Assembly (NCBI GenBank): GCA_902362965.1
Contig: CABIYQ010000019.1
Span: 1-31,656 of the forward strand
Length of the DNA: 31,656 nucleotides
Source of the DNA: Oscillospiraceae bacterium
Lineage (GTDB): Bacteria > Bacillota > Clostridia > Oscillospirales > Ruminococcaceae
Direction: 5' to 3'
Position numbers and translations under genes: made by a program. The notes beneath the pieces are model-generated. The model was given only the letters and a program-made list of their open reading frames with translations, searched no databases and was not told where the DNA came from. Below, piece after piece: positions 26,158-31,656 of this stretch (the stretch's first letter is position 1; every line of letters starts with the position of its first letter).

Positions 26158-27012
26158 ATGACAAAGGAAACTAACTCATCTGTTGTCAGAGTGCATAAGA
26201 ATACCGATTTTACAATTATGAGCAATCACCATTTGAGAAATTTGAAACTTAGCCTGAAAGCTGTTGGACTTATGTCAAAAATACTTGGATTGCTTGACGG
26301 TTGGAACTATTCTATTGCAGGTCTTGTAAAAATTTGCAAAGAGGGAGAAACAGCAGTTCGATCTGCCCTGCATGAATTGATTGATGAATGTTACGTCTAT
26401 GTAGAAAAGCTTCCTCCCAACTATTCAAAAAGCGGACGCTTTGAGTACGTTTATCACATCTATGAAATTCCTTACGAGGATATGCCTAACGGTCTTGAGT
26501 GTCCTGAATTGTTTATCAAATTAAGAGAGGAAGCAAAACTAAATGCAGATTCTCAAGATGCAGAAAAACAAGATACAGAAAACCTACATCTTGAAATTCA
26601 AGGTGTAGAAAATCAGGGACAATTAAATACTTACATATCAAGTACTAAAGAATTAAGTACGAAAAAATTAAACACCACAGTTTCAGTCCCGCAAAAATCA
26701 TCTTCCAAATCTCAGTCAAAGAAAAAGGCTCAGGACAACAAAAAAAAATATGCAGAAGCTGTCACTATGACTGAGGAAGAATATCAGAAACTTACACAGC
26801 AGCATACAAAGGCTTTTGTGGACAAGTGCATTGAGATTCTGAACAATTACAAGCTTTCAAGCGGAAAACAGTATAAATCCGATTATCATACGATTCTGAA
26901 CTGGGTAGTTGAAAGGGTTTCAAAGGACTATCCTCAGCTTGACAGGTCAGTTTCTGTACAAGAATCTGTCTACGATGTGAATGTCAATCCGTTTGACCGA
27001 TTTGTGAGGTGA
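26158..27012 (+). CDS. Replication initiator / helix-turn-helix protein of the mobile element
   Basis: A 284-residue protein. The N-terminal winged-helix region (FTIMSNHHLRNLKLSLKAVG to LHELIDECYVYVEK) is like replication initiator/replisome organiser proteins of Firmicute conjugative elements and plasmids. A low-complexity Ser/Lys/Gln linker follows (about 135-200), then a helical C-terminal domain with NNYKLSSGKQYKSDYHTILNWVV, typical of these initiators and DnaD-like primosome loaders. ATG 26158 follows CGGAGG; an upstream in-frame ATG at 26128 falls in the terminator. It leads an operon with primase-like and DnaC-like genes, consistent with autonomous replication of the element. Confidence 0.82.
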   Translation: MTKETNSSVVRVHKNTDFTIMSNHHLRNLKLSLKAVGLMSKILGLLDGWNYSIAGLVKICKEGETAVRSALHELIDECYVYVEKLPPNYSKSGRFEYVYHIYEIPYEDMPNGLECPELFIKLREEAKLNADSQDAEKQDTENLHLEIQGVENQGQLNTYISSTKELSTKKLNTTVSVPQKSSSKSQSKKKAQDNKKKYAEAVTMTEEEYQKLTQQHTKAFVDKCIEILNNYKLSSGKQYKSDYHTILNWVVERVSKDYPQLDRSVSVQESVYDVNVNPFDRFVR

Positions 27013-27015
27013 AAA

Positions 27016-27561
27016 ATGTTTGTAAATATTGAATTATTGGAATTTATCCGAATGAAAAATCCGCTTTCTTCTGTTATCTCAGAATATGCAGAAGTTAAGA
27101 ATGAACGCTGTAAATGCCCGTTCTGTCACAGTCACATTTATGCAATGCACCTGTTTCGTGACAAAATATTCACCTGTTTTCACTGCGGTAAAAGTTGCGA
27201 TGTGTTGGGATTTGTCAGCAAGATAGAAAATATTCCGTTTGCCGATGCGGTTAAGAAACTGGCTGAATCATCGGGAATTTATACCCTTGAAGAACTTGAA
27301 CAGAAAAAAGTATTTCGCTTCTGGGACAGGTTTCTGCTTCTGTGTGAGTTTCATTGGATTTCAGCTGACAGTGTGCTGAAAGAACTTGAACACAAACTGT
27401 CAAAGGAATGTATACTCAGCCTGAAATACAGCAAAACAGAGCCGGATACTGACTTGTTTGAAAGCAGTTTATGCCGTAAGTTCGGTATACAAAAAGAATT
27501 TTGGAACGCTGATTCTGATAATATCATGAATTATCTTGTCAGCAGAAAGGAAACGTTATGA
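27016..27561 (+). CDS. CHC2-type zinc-finger (primase N-domain-like) protein
   Basis: A 181-residue protein with a DnaG-like zinc-binding start: CKCPFCHSH, then FTCFHCGKSCDVLGFV, followed by the FADAVKKLAESSGI helix that normally closes this domain. The catalytic TOPRIM part of a primase is absent; the C-terminal half is helical and unrecognised. It may recognise single-stranded initiation sites as part of the element's replication. Its ATG lies four bases after the preceding stop, with GAGGTG overlapping that stop, and it overlaps the next gene by four bases (ATGA). Confidence 0.83.
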   Translation: MFVNIELLEFIRMKNPLSSVISEYAEVKNERCKCPFCHSHIYAMHLFRDKIFTCFHCGKSCDVLGFVSKIENIPFADAVKKLAESSGIYTLEELEQKKVFRFWDRFLLLCEFHWISADSVLKELEHKLSKECILSLKYSKTEPDTDLFESSLCRKFGIQKEFWNADSDNIMNYLVSRKETL

Positions 27562-28409
27562 ATGACCTGTTGAAAAGCATTTTTCAGACAATTTCTGAAA
27601 ATGCCGAAAAGAACTTTATCGACAACAAGAACGCCGATGATTACATTGCAGAGGACGGACTCTGGCACTGCGGAAAGTGCGGTACGGCAAAGCAGTTCCG
27701 TATGCCCGAAGAACTACTGAAAATGGGTATGCCTGAGATTGTAGGCTGCTGCTGTGCCTGTCAGACGGCAAGGGAAAAACGTGAGAAAGCCGAACAGCAG
27801 CTTGAAAATATCATTAGCCGAAACAAAGAACTTGCGAACATTCCCGAACATTATCTTTCTGCTGATATTGGAACGGTGGAATCGACTGATGCAAGAAAAA
27901 TAGGCATGAACTATATCCGAAATTTTGAGCAAATGGGCAAAACAGGACTTTTGCTCTACGGTGATGTCGGAACGGGCAAAACCTACCTTGCGGCTTGTAT
28001 CGCAAATGCTCTCTTAAATCGTGGTATCAGCGTAAAATGGCTGACTTCCATGCAGATTGTGGAGCGTGGCAGTTTTTTCAACGAGTCTGAATATGCTGAG
28101 TATATTTACGGCATTACATCTCCCGACCTGCTTATCATCGACGATTTAGGTGCAGAACGTGGCACGGAATTTGCACTTGAAAGAGTTCACAGTCTTGTGG
28201 ATACAAGAATTTCAGCCAACAAGCCGATGATTGTGACAACTAATATTGACATAAACGATATGGGAAACTGCACAGATTTGAAGAAAAAGCGCACCTTTGA
28301 CCGTATTCTTCCTGCAACTTTTGCCTTCGCCATGAAAGGCATTTCCTACCGTATGAAACAGGCTCAGAAAAGTTACGATGAACTTAAAAATTTGCTTTTG
28401 AGTGAATGA
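27558..28409 (+). CDS. DnaC/IstB-like AAA+ ATPase (helicase loader)
   Basis: The 283-residue protein has an N-terminal cysteine zinc ribbon (CGKCG ... CCCACQ, residues about 35-70), a helical linker and an AAA+ domain. That domain has Walker A GDVGTGKTY (from residue 135), Walker B LLIIDDLGAE (about 192-201), a sensor-1 region IVTTNID and an arginine-rich C-terminal part. DnaC-type proteins load the replicative helicase. Next to an initiator and a primase-like protein this is the likely role. IstB transposition ATPases are similar, but no transposase neighbours it. Confidence 0.9.
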   Translation: MNDLLKSIFQTISENAEKNFIDNKNADDYIAEDGLWHCGKCGTAKQFRMPEELLKMGMPEIVGCCCACQTAREKREKAEQQLENIISRNKELANIPEHYLSADIGTVESTDARKIGMNYIRNFEQMGKTGLLLYGDVGTGKTYLAACIANALLNRGISVKWLTSMQIVERGSFFNESEYAEYIYGITSPDLLIIDDLGAERGTEFALERVHSLVDTRISANKPMIVTTNIDINDMGNCTDLKKKRTFDRILPATFAFAMKGISYRMKQAQKSYDELKNLLLSE

Positions 28410-28429
28410 TAAAAAAGGAGTTAAAAGAC

Positions 28430-28717
28430 ATGAAAATGATAAAAACCTACGATAATATTACGCTGAACTGCGATATAATTGCAATGATTCAGTCTGTATT
28501 CATTGACAGCATAAACGGCAATATCAGTGAAATTGTTGATGATGAATTCAACCCCGACAGCCTTGAATTTGCGATTACTGCACTTACCACTCTTGGCGAT
28601 GAGATAATTCTTGCCGTTTACGCAACGGAGGAGGAGCGTGACTATGCAAGGTACAAGCTGGAAAACTGGCTTGGTTCCGATTTTAGCAGCTACTACACAA
28701 TGACAGAAAGAAAGTAA
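28430..28717 (+). CDS. Small element protein, unknown function
   Basis: A 95-residue acidic protein (MKMIKTYDNITLNC...). No family recognised. Its C-terminal half, ILAVYATEEERDYARYKLENWLG, resembles the same region of the gene at 31045 (IVVAEYDDEEKFNAVKSDFSKWL), suggesting two related small proteins in the element. ATG 28430 is chosen because AAGGAG (28415-28420) is nine bases upstream; the earlier in-frame ATG at 28406 overlaps the ATPase gene and precedes this site. Confidence 0.72.
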   Translation: MKMIKTYDNITLNCDIIAMIQSVFIDSINGNISEIVDDEFNPDSLEFAITALTTLGDEIILAVYATEEERDYARYKLENWLGSDFSSYYTMTERK

Positions 28718-28731
28718 TGGAGGATTTCAAA

Positions 28732-29100
28732 ATGGAAAAGATGATTATTACAGAGTACGGCAGACCTGTTCCGATGAACAAGATTAAGAAATTTGTCCAC
28801 AGAGCAATTCCGCTTGACGATGAAAAAGTGATTCCCTATGCTCTGTTTGCACTGCTCGATAACGGTGAAATGGTCAACGTCGGCAATTTTTATGACATTG
28901 ACGTTGTGGGGATTACAGAGATTATTCTTGGCATTTTTGCAGAGGATAAAAAGTCTGTATTTGACATGAATCTCGAAAAATACGGCATAAATGAATTTCT
29001 GAAACTTCTGAAATATGTAACGGACAGTTCTTATCACACTGCCGTAGAAGGTTTGAAGATTTCACTTGCAAACGGTGATATTGATGTCAGTTTCACTTGA
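28732..29100 (+). CDS. Small element protein, unknown function
   Basis: A 122-residue acidic protein with alternating strands and helices (ITEYGRPVPMNKIKKFVH, YALFALLDNGEMVNVGNFYD). No family recognised. GGAGGA at 28719-28724 supports ATG 28732; an ATG at 28717 overlaps the previous stop and lacks its own site. It overlaps the next gene by 17 bases, so both are probably co-translated as accessory genes behind the replication proteins. Confidence 0.7.
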   Translation: MEKMIITEYGRPVPMNKIKKFVHRAIPLDDEKVIPYALFALLDNGEMVNVGNFYDIDVVGITEIILGIFAEDKKSVFDMNLEKYGINEFLKLLKYVTDSSYHTAVEGLKISLANGDIDVSFT

Positions 29101-29323
29101 TGACGGTTACATAGCACTTGCCCATGCCATAGTTACGATGGCAGCGGAAAGCTATAAATACACACTGTTCGCACTCAAAAATCACACAAGAAGTGATGCT
29201 ATTTACAGGCGAAAATCAGAACTGGAAAGTTTCTTTCTGTCGGAGTGGTTCAGCCTGCTGTCGGGACTTGATGGCAAGTGTTTTATCAGGAAAATGCGGG
29301 AGGTTTACTACTTTGACAGGTAA
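29084..29323 (+). CDS. Small helical protein, unknown function
   Basis: A 79-residue protein starting MSVSLDDGYIALAHAIVTMA, overlapping the end of the preceding gene by 17 bases and the start of the next by 11. It is mainly helical with a basic middle (NHTRSDAIYRRKSELESF) and ends FIRKMREVYYFDR. The frame is open further upstream (29066), but the start inside the tight overlap is the more natural one; no strong ribosome site decides it. Overlaps on both sides support it as a real operon member. Confidence 0.6.
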   Translation: MSVSLDDGYIALAHAIVTMAAESYKYTLFALKNHTRSDAIYRRKSELESFFLSEWFSLLSGLDGKCFIRKMREVYYFDR

Positions 29324-29675
29324 GGAATTTTTAGAGCAGTATGCCATTATTGACCGCCAAATCAGGAGTGTTAAGCTTCAGCTGGACGGCATGAATGCTT
29401 TAGCAAATGAAAGTGCAATGCAGGATTATTTGCAGCCTGAAATTGACAGTCTAACTAATACTCTGAAATTTATGATTGATAACGGAAATGCGGTTAAGGT
29501 TCAGATGATTGAAAAGATTCAGCAGATCGAAAATGATAACCGCAGAGAAATACTCATTAGAAAGTATATCAAACTTGATAGCATTATAAAAATCTCAAAG
29601 GAAATGTTTATTTCAAGACAAGGTATCTACTATCATCTTGAACTCGGTGAAAAGGAAATTGAACAGCTGATATAA
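29313..29675 (+). CDS. DUF1492/ArpU-like putative transcription regulator
   Basis: A 120-residue protein (TTG start 29313; GGGAGG at 29298-29303 is nine bases upstream) beginning MTGKEFLEQYAIIDRQIRS. This opening, the central coiled coil and the C-terminal helix-turn-helix-like IIKISKEMFISRQGIYYHLE resemble DUF1492/ArpU-type sigma-region-4-like regulators common in phages and conjugative elements. The longer open frame upstream (from 29193) is out of register with the previous gene and not supported. A terminator follows, so it closes the operon; it may activate the element's later genes. Confidence 0.75.
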   Translation: MTGKEFLEQYAIIDRQIRSVKLQLDGMNALANESAMQDYLQPEIDSLTNTLKFMIDNGNAVKVQMIEKIQQIENDNRREILIRKYIKLDSIIKISKEMFISRQGIYYHLELGEKEIEQLI

Positions 29676-29680
29676 CACGA

Positions 29681-29717
29681 AAGACCAACTCGGTATCATG
29701 CCAAGTTGGTCTTTTTT
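29681..29717. terminator. Bidirectional terminator between convergent genes
   Basis: AAGACCAACTCGG (29681-29693) pairs with CCAAGTTGGTCTT (29701-29713) with one mismatch, followed by a T tract. A-rich sequence on the left suggests it can also end the leftward yhcG-type gene, which converges here. Confidence 0.82.
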
Positions 29718-29736
29718 CTTTTCAGCAGTATTTTGA

Positions 29737-30828
29737 TTATTGGTTATCTTTGTCCTTGCCATGCTGCAAATAGTACATCGTTTTTTGTGTTTCGATTTCT
29801 GCACGGAGTTCTTCTTCAGTCGGCAGATACAGCTTGTACTTTGAAGCAAAAAGCTGTTCGTTGCCGTGCATAACAGAATATCTTGCAATATCTTCATCGG
29901 TATCGGAGCAAAGGACAATACCTATCGTCGGGTTATCGCCTTCGCTTCGTTTCAGTTCATCATACATTCTGATATACATATCCATTTGCCCTACGTCCTG
30001 ATGCGTGATTTTCTCTGTTTTTAGGTCGATCAGAACAAAACACTTGAGAATATAGTTGTAAAAAACAAGGTCGATGAAATAGTCCTGTTTCTCTGTCTTG
30101 ATATGCTGCTGTCTTGCAACAAAGGCATACCCTTTTCCGAGTTCCATAAGAAATTTCTGAATATTGGAGAGAATACTTGATTCAAGTTCACTTTCTGTGA
30201 AATCTGTATTTGATGACAAGCCTAAGAATTCAGCAATCACAGGATTCTTTATAAATTCCAGCTTGTCGGCTTGAAAATCAGCAGTAAGCTGTTTCATCTC
30301 ATTCTCAACAAGTTCCTTGTCTTGTGTCTGCAACATACGGTAGTAATACTGTGATGAGATATTTCTTTGCAATGTACGGACGCTCCATGTTTGCTCATAG
30401 GCTTCTTTCTCATACCAATCACGGGCAGTTTTATCTTCAACCTGTAACAAAGTTCTGTAATGTGACCATGTGAGAAGCATTACAGATTGTCGACACGCTG
30501 TGTCGAAAATTTTCGGAAACGATTTATAAAACTTCAAAAAATGATAAAGATTGCTTTTGTCATAGCCTTTTCCGTAAAGTTCAGTAAGTTCTTTTGAAAG
30601 TTTTTTAATCACTTCCAAGCCATAATCAGCACGATTTTCACCATTTAATTCCTCGCTTGCGATTCTGTATCCTATCAGCCAATTACGCTGAACAAGAATT
30701 GTGTTTACTGCCTGATGTGCAGTTTTCTGAGAACTCTCAATAATTTTTCTCATATCATTCATGATGTCATCTGTCTTGGTAAAGTTGCTCATAACATCAT
30801 TCTGTCCGATATTAACGATATTATCCAT
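29737..30828 (-). CDS. yhcG: YhcG/DUF1016-family PD-(D/E)XK nuclease
   Basis: The 363-residue leftward product has a DUF1016 N-terminal DNA-binding-like region (MRKIIESSQKTAHQAVNTIL, then RNWLIGYRIASEELNG and the LYGKGYDKSNLYHF motif). Its C-terminal PD-(D/E)XK nuclease domain shows YFIDLVFYN and VLIDLKTEKI (acid and D-x-K residues), followed by GQMDMYIRMYD. The family is frequent on mobile elements and near restriction or defence genes; its substrate is not established. ATG at 30828 follows AAGGAG, and a good promoter lies just upstream. Opposite orientation and its own promoter mark it as a cargo gene. Confidence 0.92.
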   Translation of the reverse strand: MDNIVNIGQNDVMSNFTKTDDIMNDMRKIIESSQKTAHQAVNTILVQRNWLIGYRIASEELNGENRADYGLEVIKKLSKELTELYGKGYDKSNLYHFLKFYKSFPKIFDTACRQSVMLLTWSHYRTLLQVEDKTARDWYEKEAYEQTWSVRTLQRNISSQYYYRMLQTQDKELVENEMKQLTADFQADKLEFIKNPVIAEFLGLSSNTDFTESELESSILSNIQKFLMELGKGYAFVARQQHIKTEKQDYFIDLVFYNYILKCFVLIDLKTEKITHQDVGQMDMYIRMYDELKRSEGDNPTIGIVLCSDTDEDIARYSVMHGNEQLFASKYKLYLPTEEELRAEIETQKTMYYLQHGKDKDNQ

Positions 30829-30864
30829 TGGTTTCTCCTTTCTGAGAAGTCTTTCCTATTAAAT

Positions 30865-30893
30865 AGTATAGCATAAAACTTTCATTTTTTCAA
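30865..30893 (-). promoter_or_regulatory. Promoter of the yhcG-type gene
   Basis: On the minus strand TTGAAA (30893-30888) and TATACT (30870-30865) are separated by exactly 17 bases, with the gene start about 37 bases further on. This is a near-consensus sigma-A promoter. Confidence 0.75.
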
Positions 30894-31044
30894 TCACCTT
30901 CTGGCAAAATTTCCTGAAGGCTCAACTTTCTTATGAACCAGATGAATTTTGTACAAAACTTGACATTGACTTACTCCTGCTTGGCAGAACTTGATACCCC
31001 TGTTTTGCTAAACTTAAATTAGTAAGCGGGAAAGGAGTGAGCGT
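30894..31044. other. Intergenic region between divergent genes
   Basis: This 151-bp stretch separates the leftward nuclease gene from the rightward gene at 31045. Three loosely similar segments contain AACTT followed by G/A-A (30957, 30988, 31011), and TTGACA at 30960-30965 resembles a -35 box without a clear partner at 16-18 bases. I see no ORF. It may hold the promoter for the transfer genes or protein-binding repeats, but the evidence is weak. Confidence 0.35.
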
Positions 31045-31290
31045 ATGACCCTATCAATTATCTCTCAGGACGGAACTGTGTTCAACTATACAAATGCGGT
31101 TGCCTGTGTGACCTGCGGTGAGTACGAAGATGATTCAGGCTTTGGCTTCATGGCATATCTGAACAGCGATTCTGAAAATGGCATTGTTGTTGCAGAGTAT
31201 GACGATGAGGAGAAGTTTAATGCTGTTAAGAGTGATTTTTCAAAGTGGCTTCATGAGAACATCGACGCAGTGTTTGAGTTTCCGTCATGA
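31045..31290 (+). CDS. Small acidic element protein, unknown function
   Basis: An 81-residue acidic protein (MTLSIISQDGTVFNYTNAVA...) with a C-terminal IVVAEYDDEEKFNAVKSDF segment similar to the gene at 28430. AAAGGAG lies seven bases before the ATG. Its stop overlaps the start of the PcfB-like gene (ATGA), so it is probably the first gene of the transfer operon. No catalytic motif is visible. Confidence 0.75.
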   Translation: MTLSIISQDGTVFNYTNAVACVTCGEYEDDSGFGFMAYLNSDSENGIVVAEYDDEEKFNAVKSDFSKWLHENIDAVFEFPS

Positions 31291-31595
31291 GTACTGACTT
31301 TGAAAAAGGCTTGCGAAAGACCATAGATTTGTCCGTCAAAAGTAAGGACTTTACAGTCGATGTGCTGAAATCAGCCATGAACGACTTTCTTTCGGGCAAG
31401 TCGCAGAAAAAAGGCAGAGTGTCCATGAAGAAACTGTCGGAACATTCGGGTAAGCTTGAAAACGTGGAAGTCAAAGGTATCGAGGATTTTCTAAGCGTGG
31501 CAAAGAAATATGACATTGACTATGCTGTCAAGAAAGAACCTAACAATGATACCTACCATGTTTTCTTTCAGGCAGGCATGGACCATAGTCAATAA
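31287..31595 (+). CDS. pcfB: PcfB-like (DUF3801) conjugal transfer protein, probably shortened
   Basis: A 102-residue protein matching PcfB/DUF3801 proteins, relaxosome accessory factors that bring the relaxase-DNA complex to the coupling ATPase. Signature features are an N-terminal helix with DFTVDVLKSAMNDFL, a basic GKSQKKGRVSMKKLSEHSGK segment, and the conserved EDFLSVAKKYDIDYAVKKE followed by YHVFF. The frame stops soon after (QAGMDHSQ), while relatives usually continue for tens of residues with a basic C-terminus. The bases after the stop remain lysine-rich in the same frame to the window end, so a frameshift or point mutation is possible. A VirD4-like coupling protein would normally follow beyond the window. 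Confidence 0.82.
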   Translation: MSTDFEKGLRKTIDLSVKSKDFTVDVLKSAMNDFLSGKSQKKGRVSMKKLSEHSGKLENVEVKGIEDFLSVAKKYDIDYAVKKEPNNDTYHVFFQAGMDHSQ

Positions 31596-31656
31596 TCTGG
31601 ACACAAAAAGGCGAAAAGAATTAAGAAGAAAGTAAAGAATTTTCAAAATGAATGGG
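31596..31656. other. Window end without a defined gene
   Basis: The last 61 bases hold no complete gene. The PcfB frame reopens after its stop as a lysine-rich stretch, and an A/G-rich segment could precede the next transfer gene outside the window. Confidence 0.3.

Overview
The window looks like DNA from a gut Firmicute, probably Clostridia of the Lachnospiraceae/Ruminococcaceae type. The evidence is strong AGGAGG-type ribosome binding sites, moderately low GC, HK97-like siphovirus genes of the kind common in Lachnospiraceae prophages, a large-serine-recombinase cluster and a Firmicute-type conjugative-element module. No tRNA, rRNA or CRISPR array was seen. Genus cannot be fixed from the sequence alone.

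Layout. (1) 1-154 is the right-hand end of a transposable element: the last codons of a possible upstream gene, a strong terminator, and three phased 19-bp repeats ending in TGTCA. The element is joined directly to a truncated terL. (2) 155-18096 is a siphovirus late operon, all on the plus strand: terL remnant, portal, Clp-type prohead protease, HK97-fold major capsid, four head-tail connection proteins, major tail protein, tail chaperones with a programmed -1 frameshift, tape measure (frameshifted), Dit, Tal, three further tail/receptor-binding proteins, holin and amidase endolysin. (3) 18097-22898 is an early/replication cassette: two small proteins, a DUF2800-type nuclease with an in-frame amber codon, a DUF2815-type protein, a 59-residue membrane protein and a family-A DNA polymerase. 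Three copies of an unrecognised structured motif (ACGTCCTTTT-N11-CAAGGCTA) sit in its flanking intergenic regions. (4) 22899-26000 holds a 72-residue protein and three adjacent large-serine-recombinase genes; the third is cut off. (5) 26000-31656 is the left part of a second mobile element, apparently an integrative conjugative or mobilizable element. It carries a promoter plus attenuator leader, a replication initiator, a CHC2 zinc-finger protein, a DnaC-like ATPase, small accessory genes, a DUF1492-type regulator, a leftward yhcG-type nuclease gene with its own promoter, and a PcfB-like (DUF3801) protein at the edge.

How it fits together. Overlapping stops and starts and short spacers show translationally coupled late genes, with intrinsic terminators placed before the tape measure gene and before the holin, where lower or later expression makes sense. 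Four independent lesions (terL cut by an element end, tape measure frameshift, amber in DUF2800, third recombinase truncated by another element) indicate a decaying, probably non-mobile prophage that has served as a landing site for at least two other mobile elements.

The most interesting unexplained feature is the thrice-repeated motif. Its conserved blocks are complementary to each other (CCTT/AAGG), and the variable spacer can form a second, copy-specific helix around them, giving an H-type pseudoknot topology. In the third copy this helix buries the ribosome binding site of the gene next to the recombinases.
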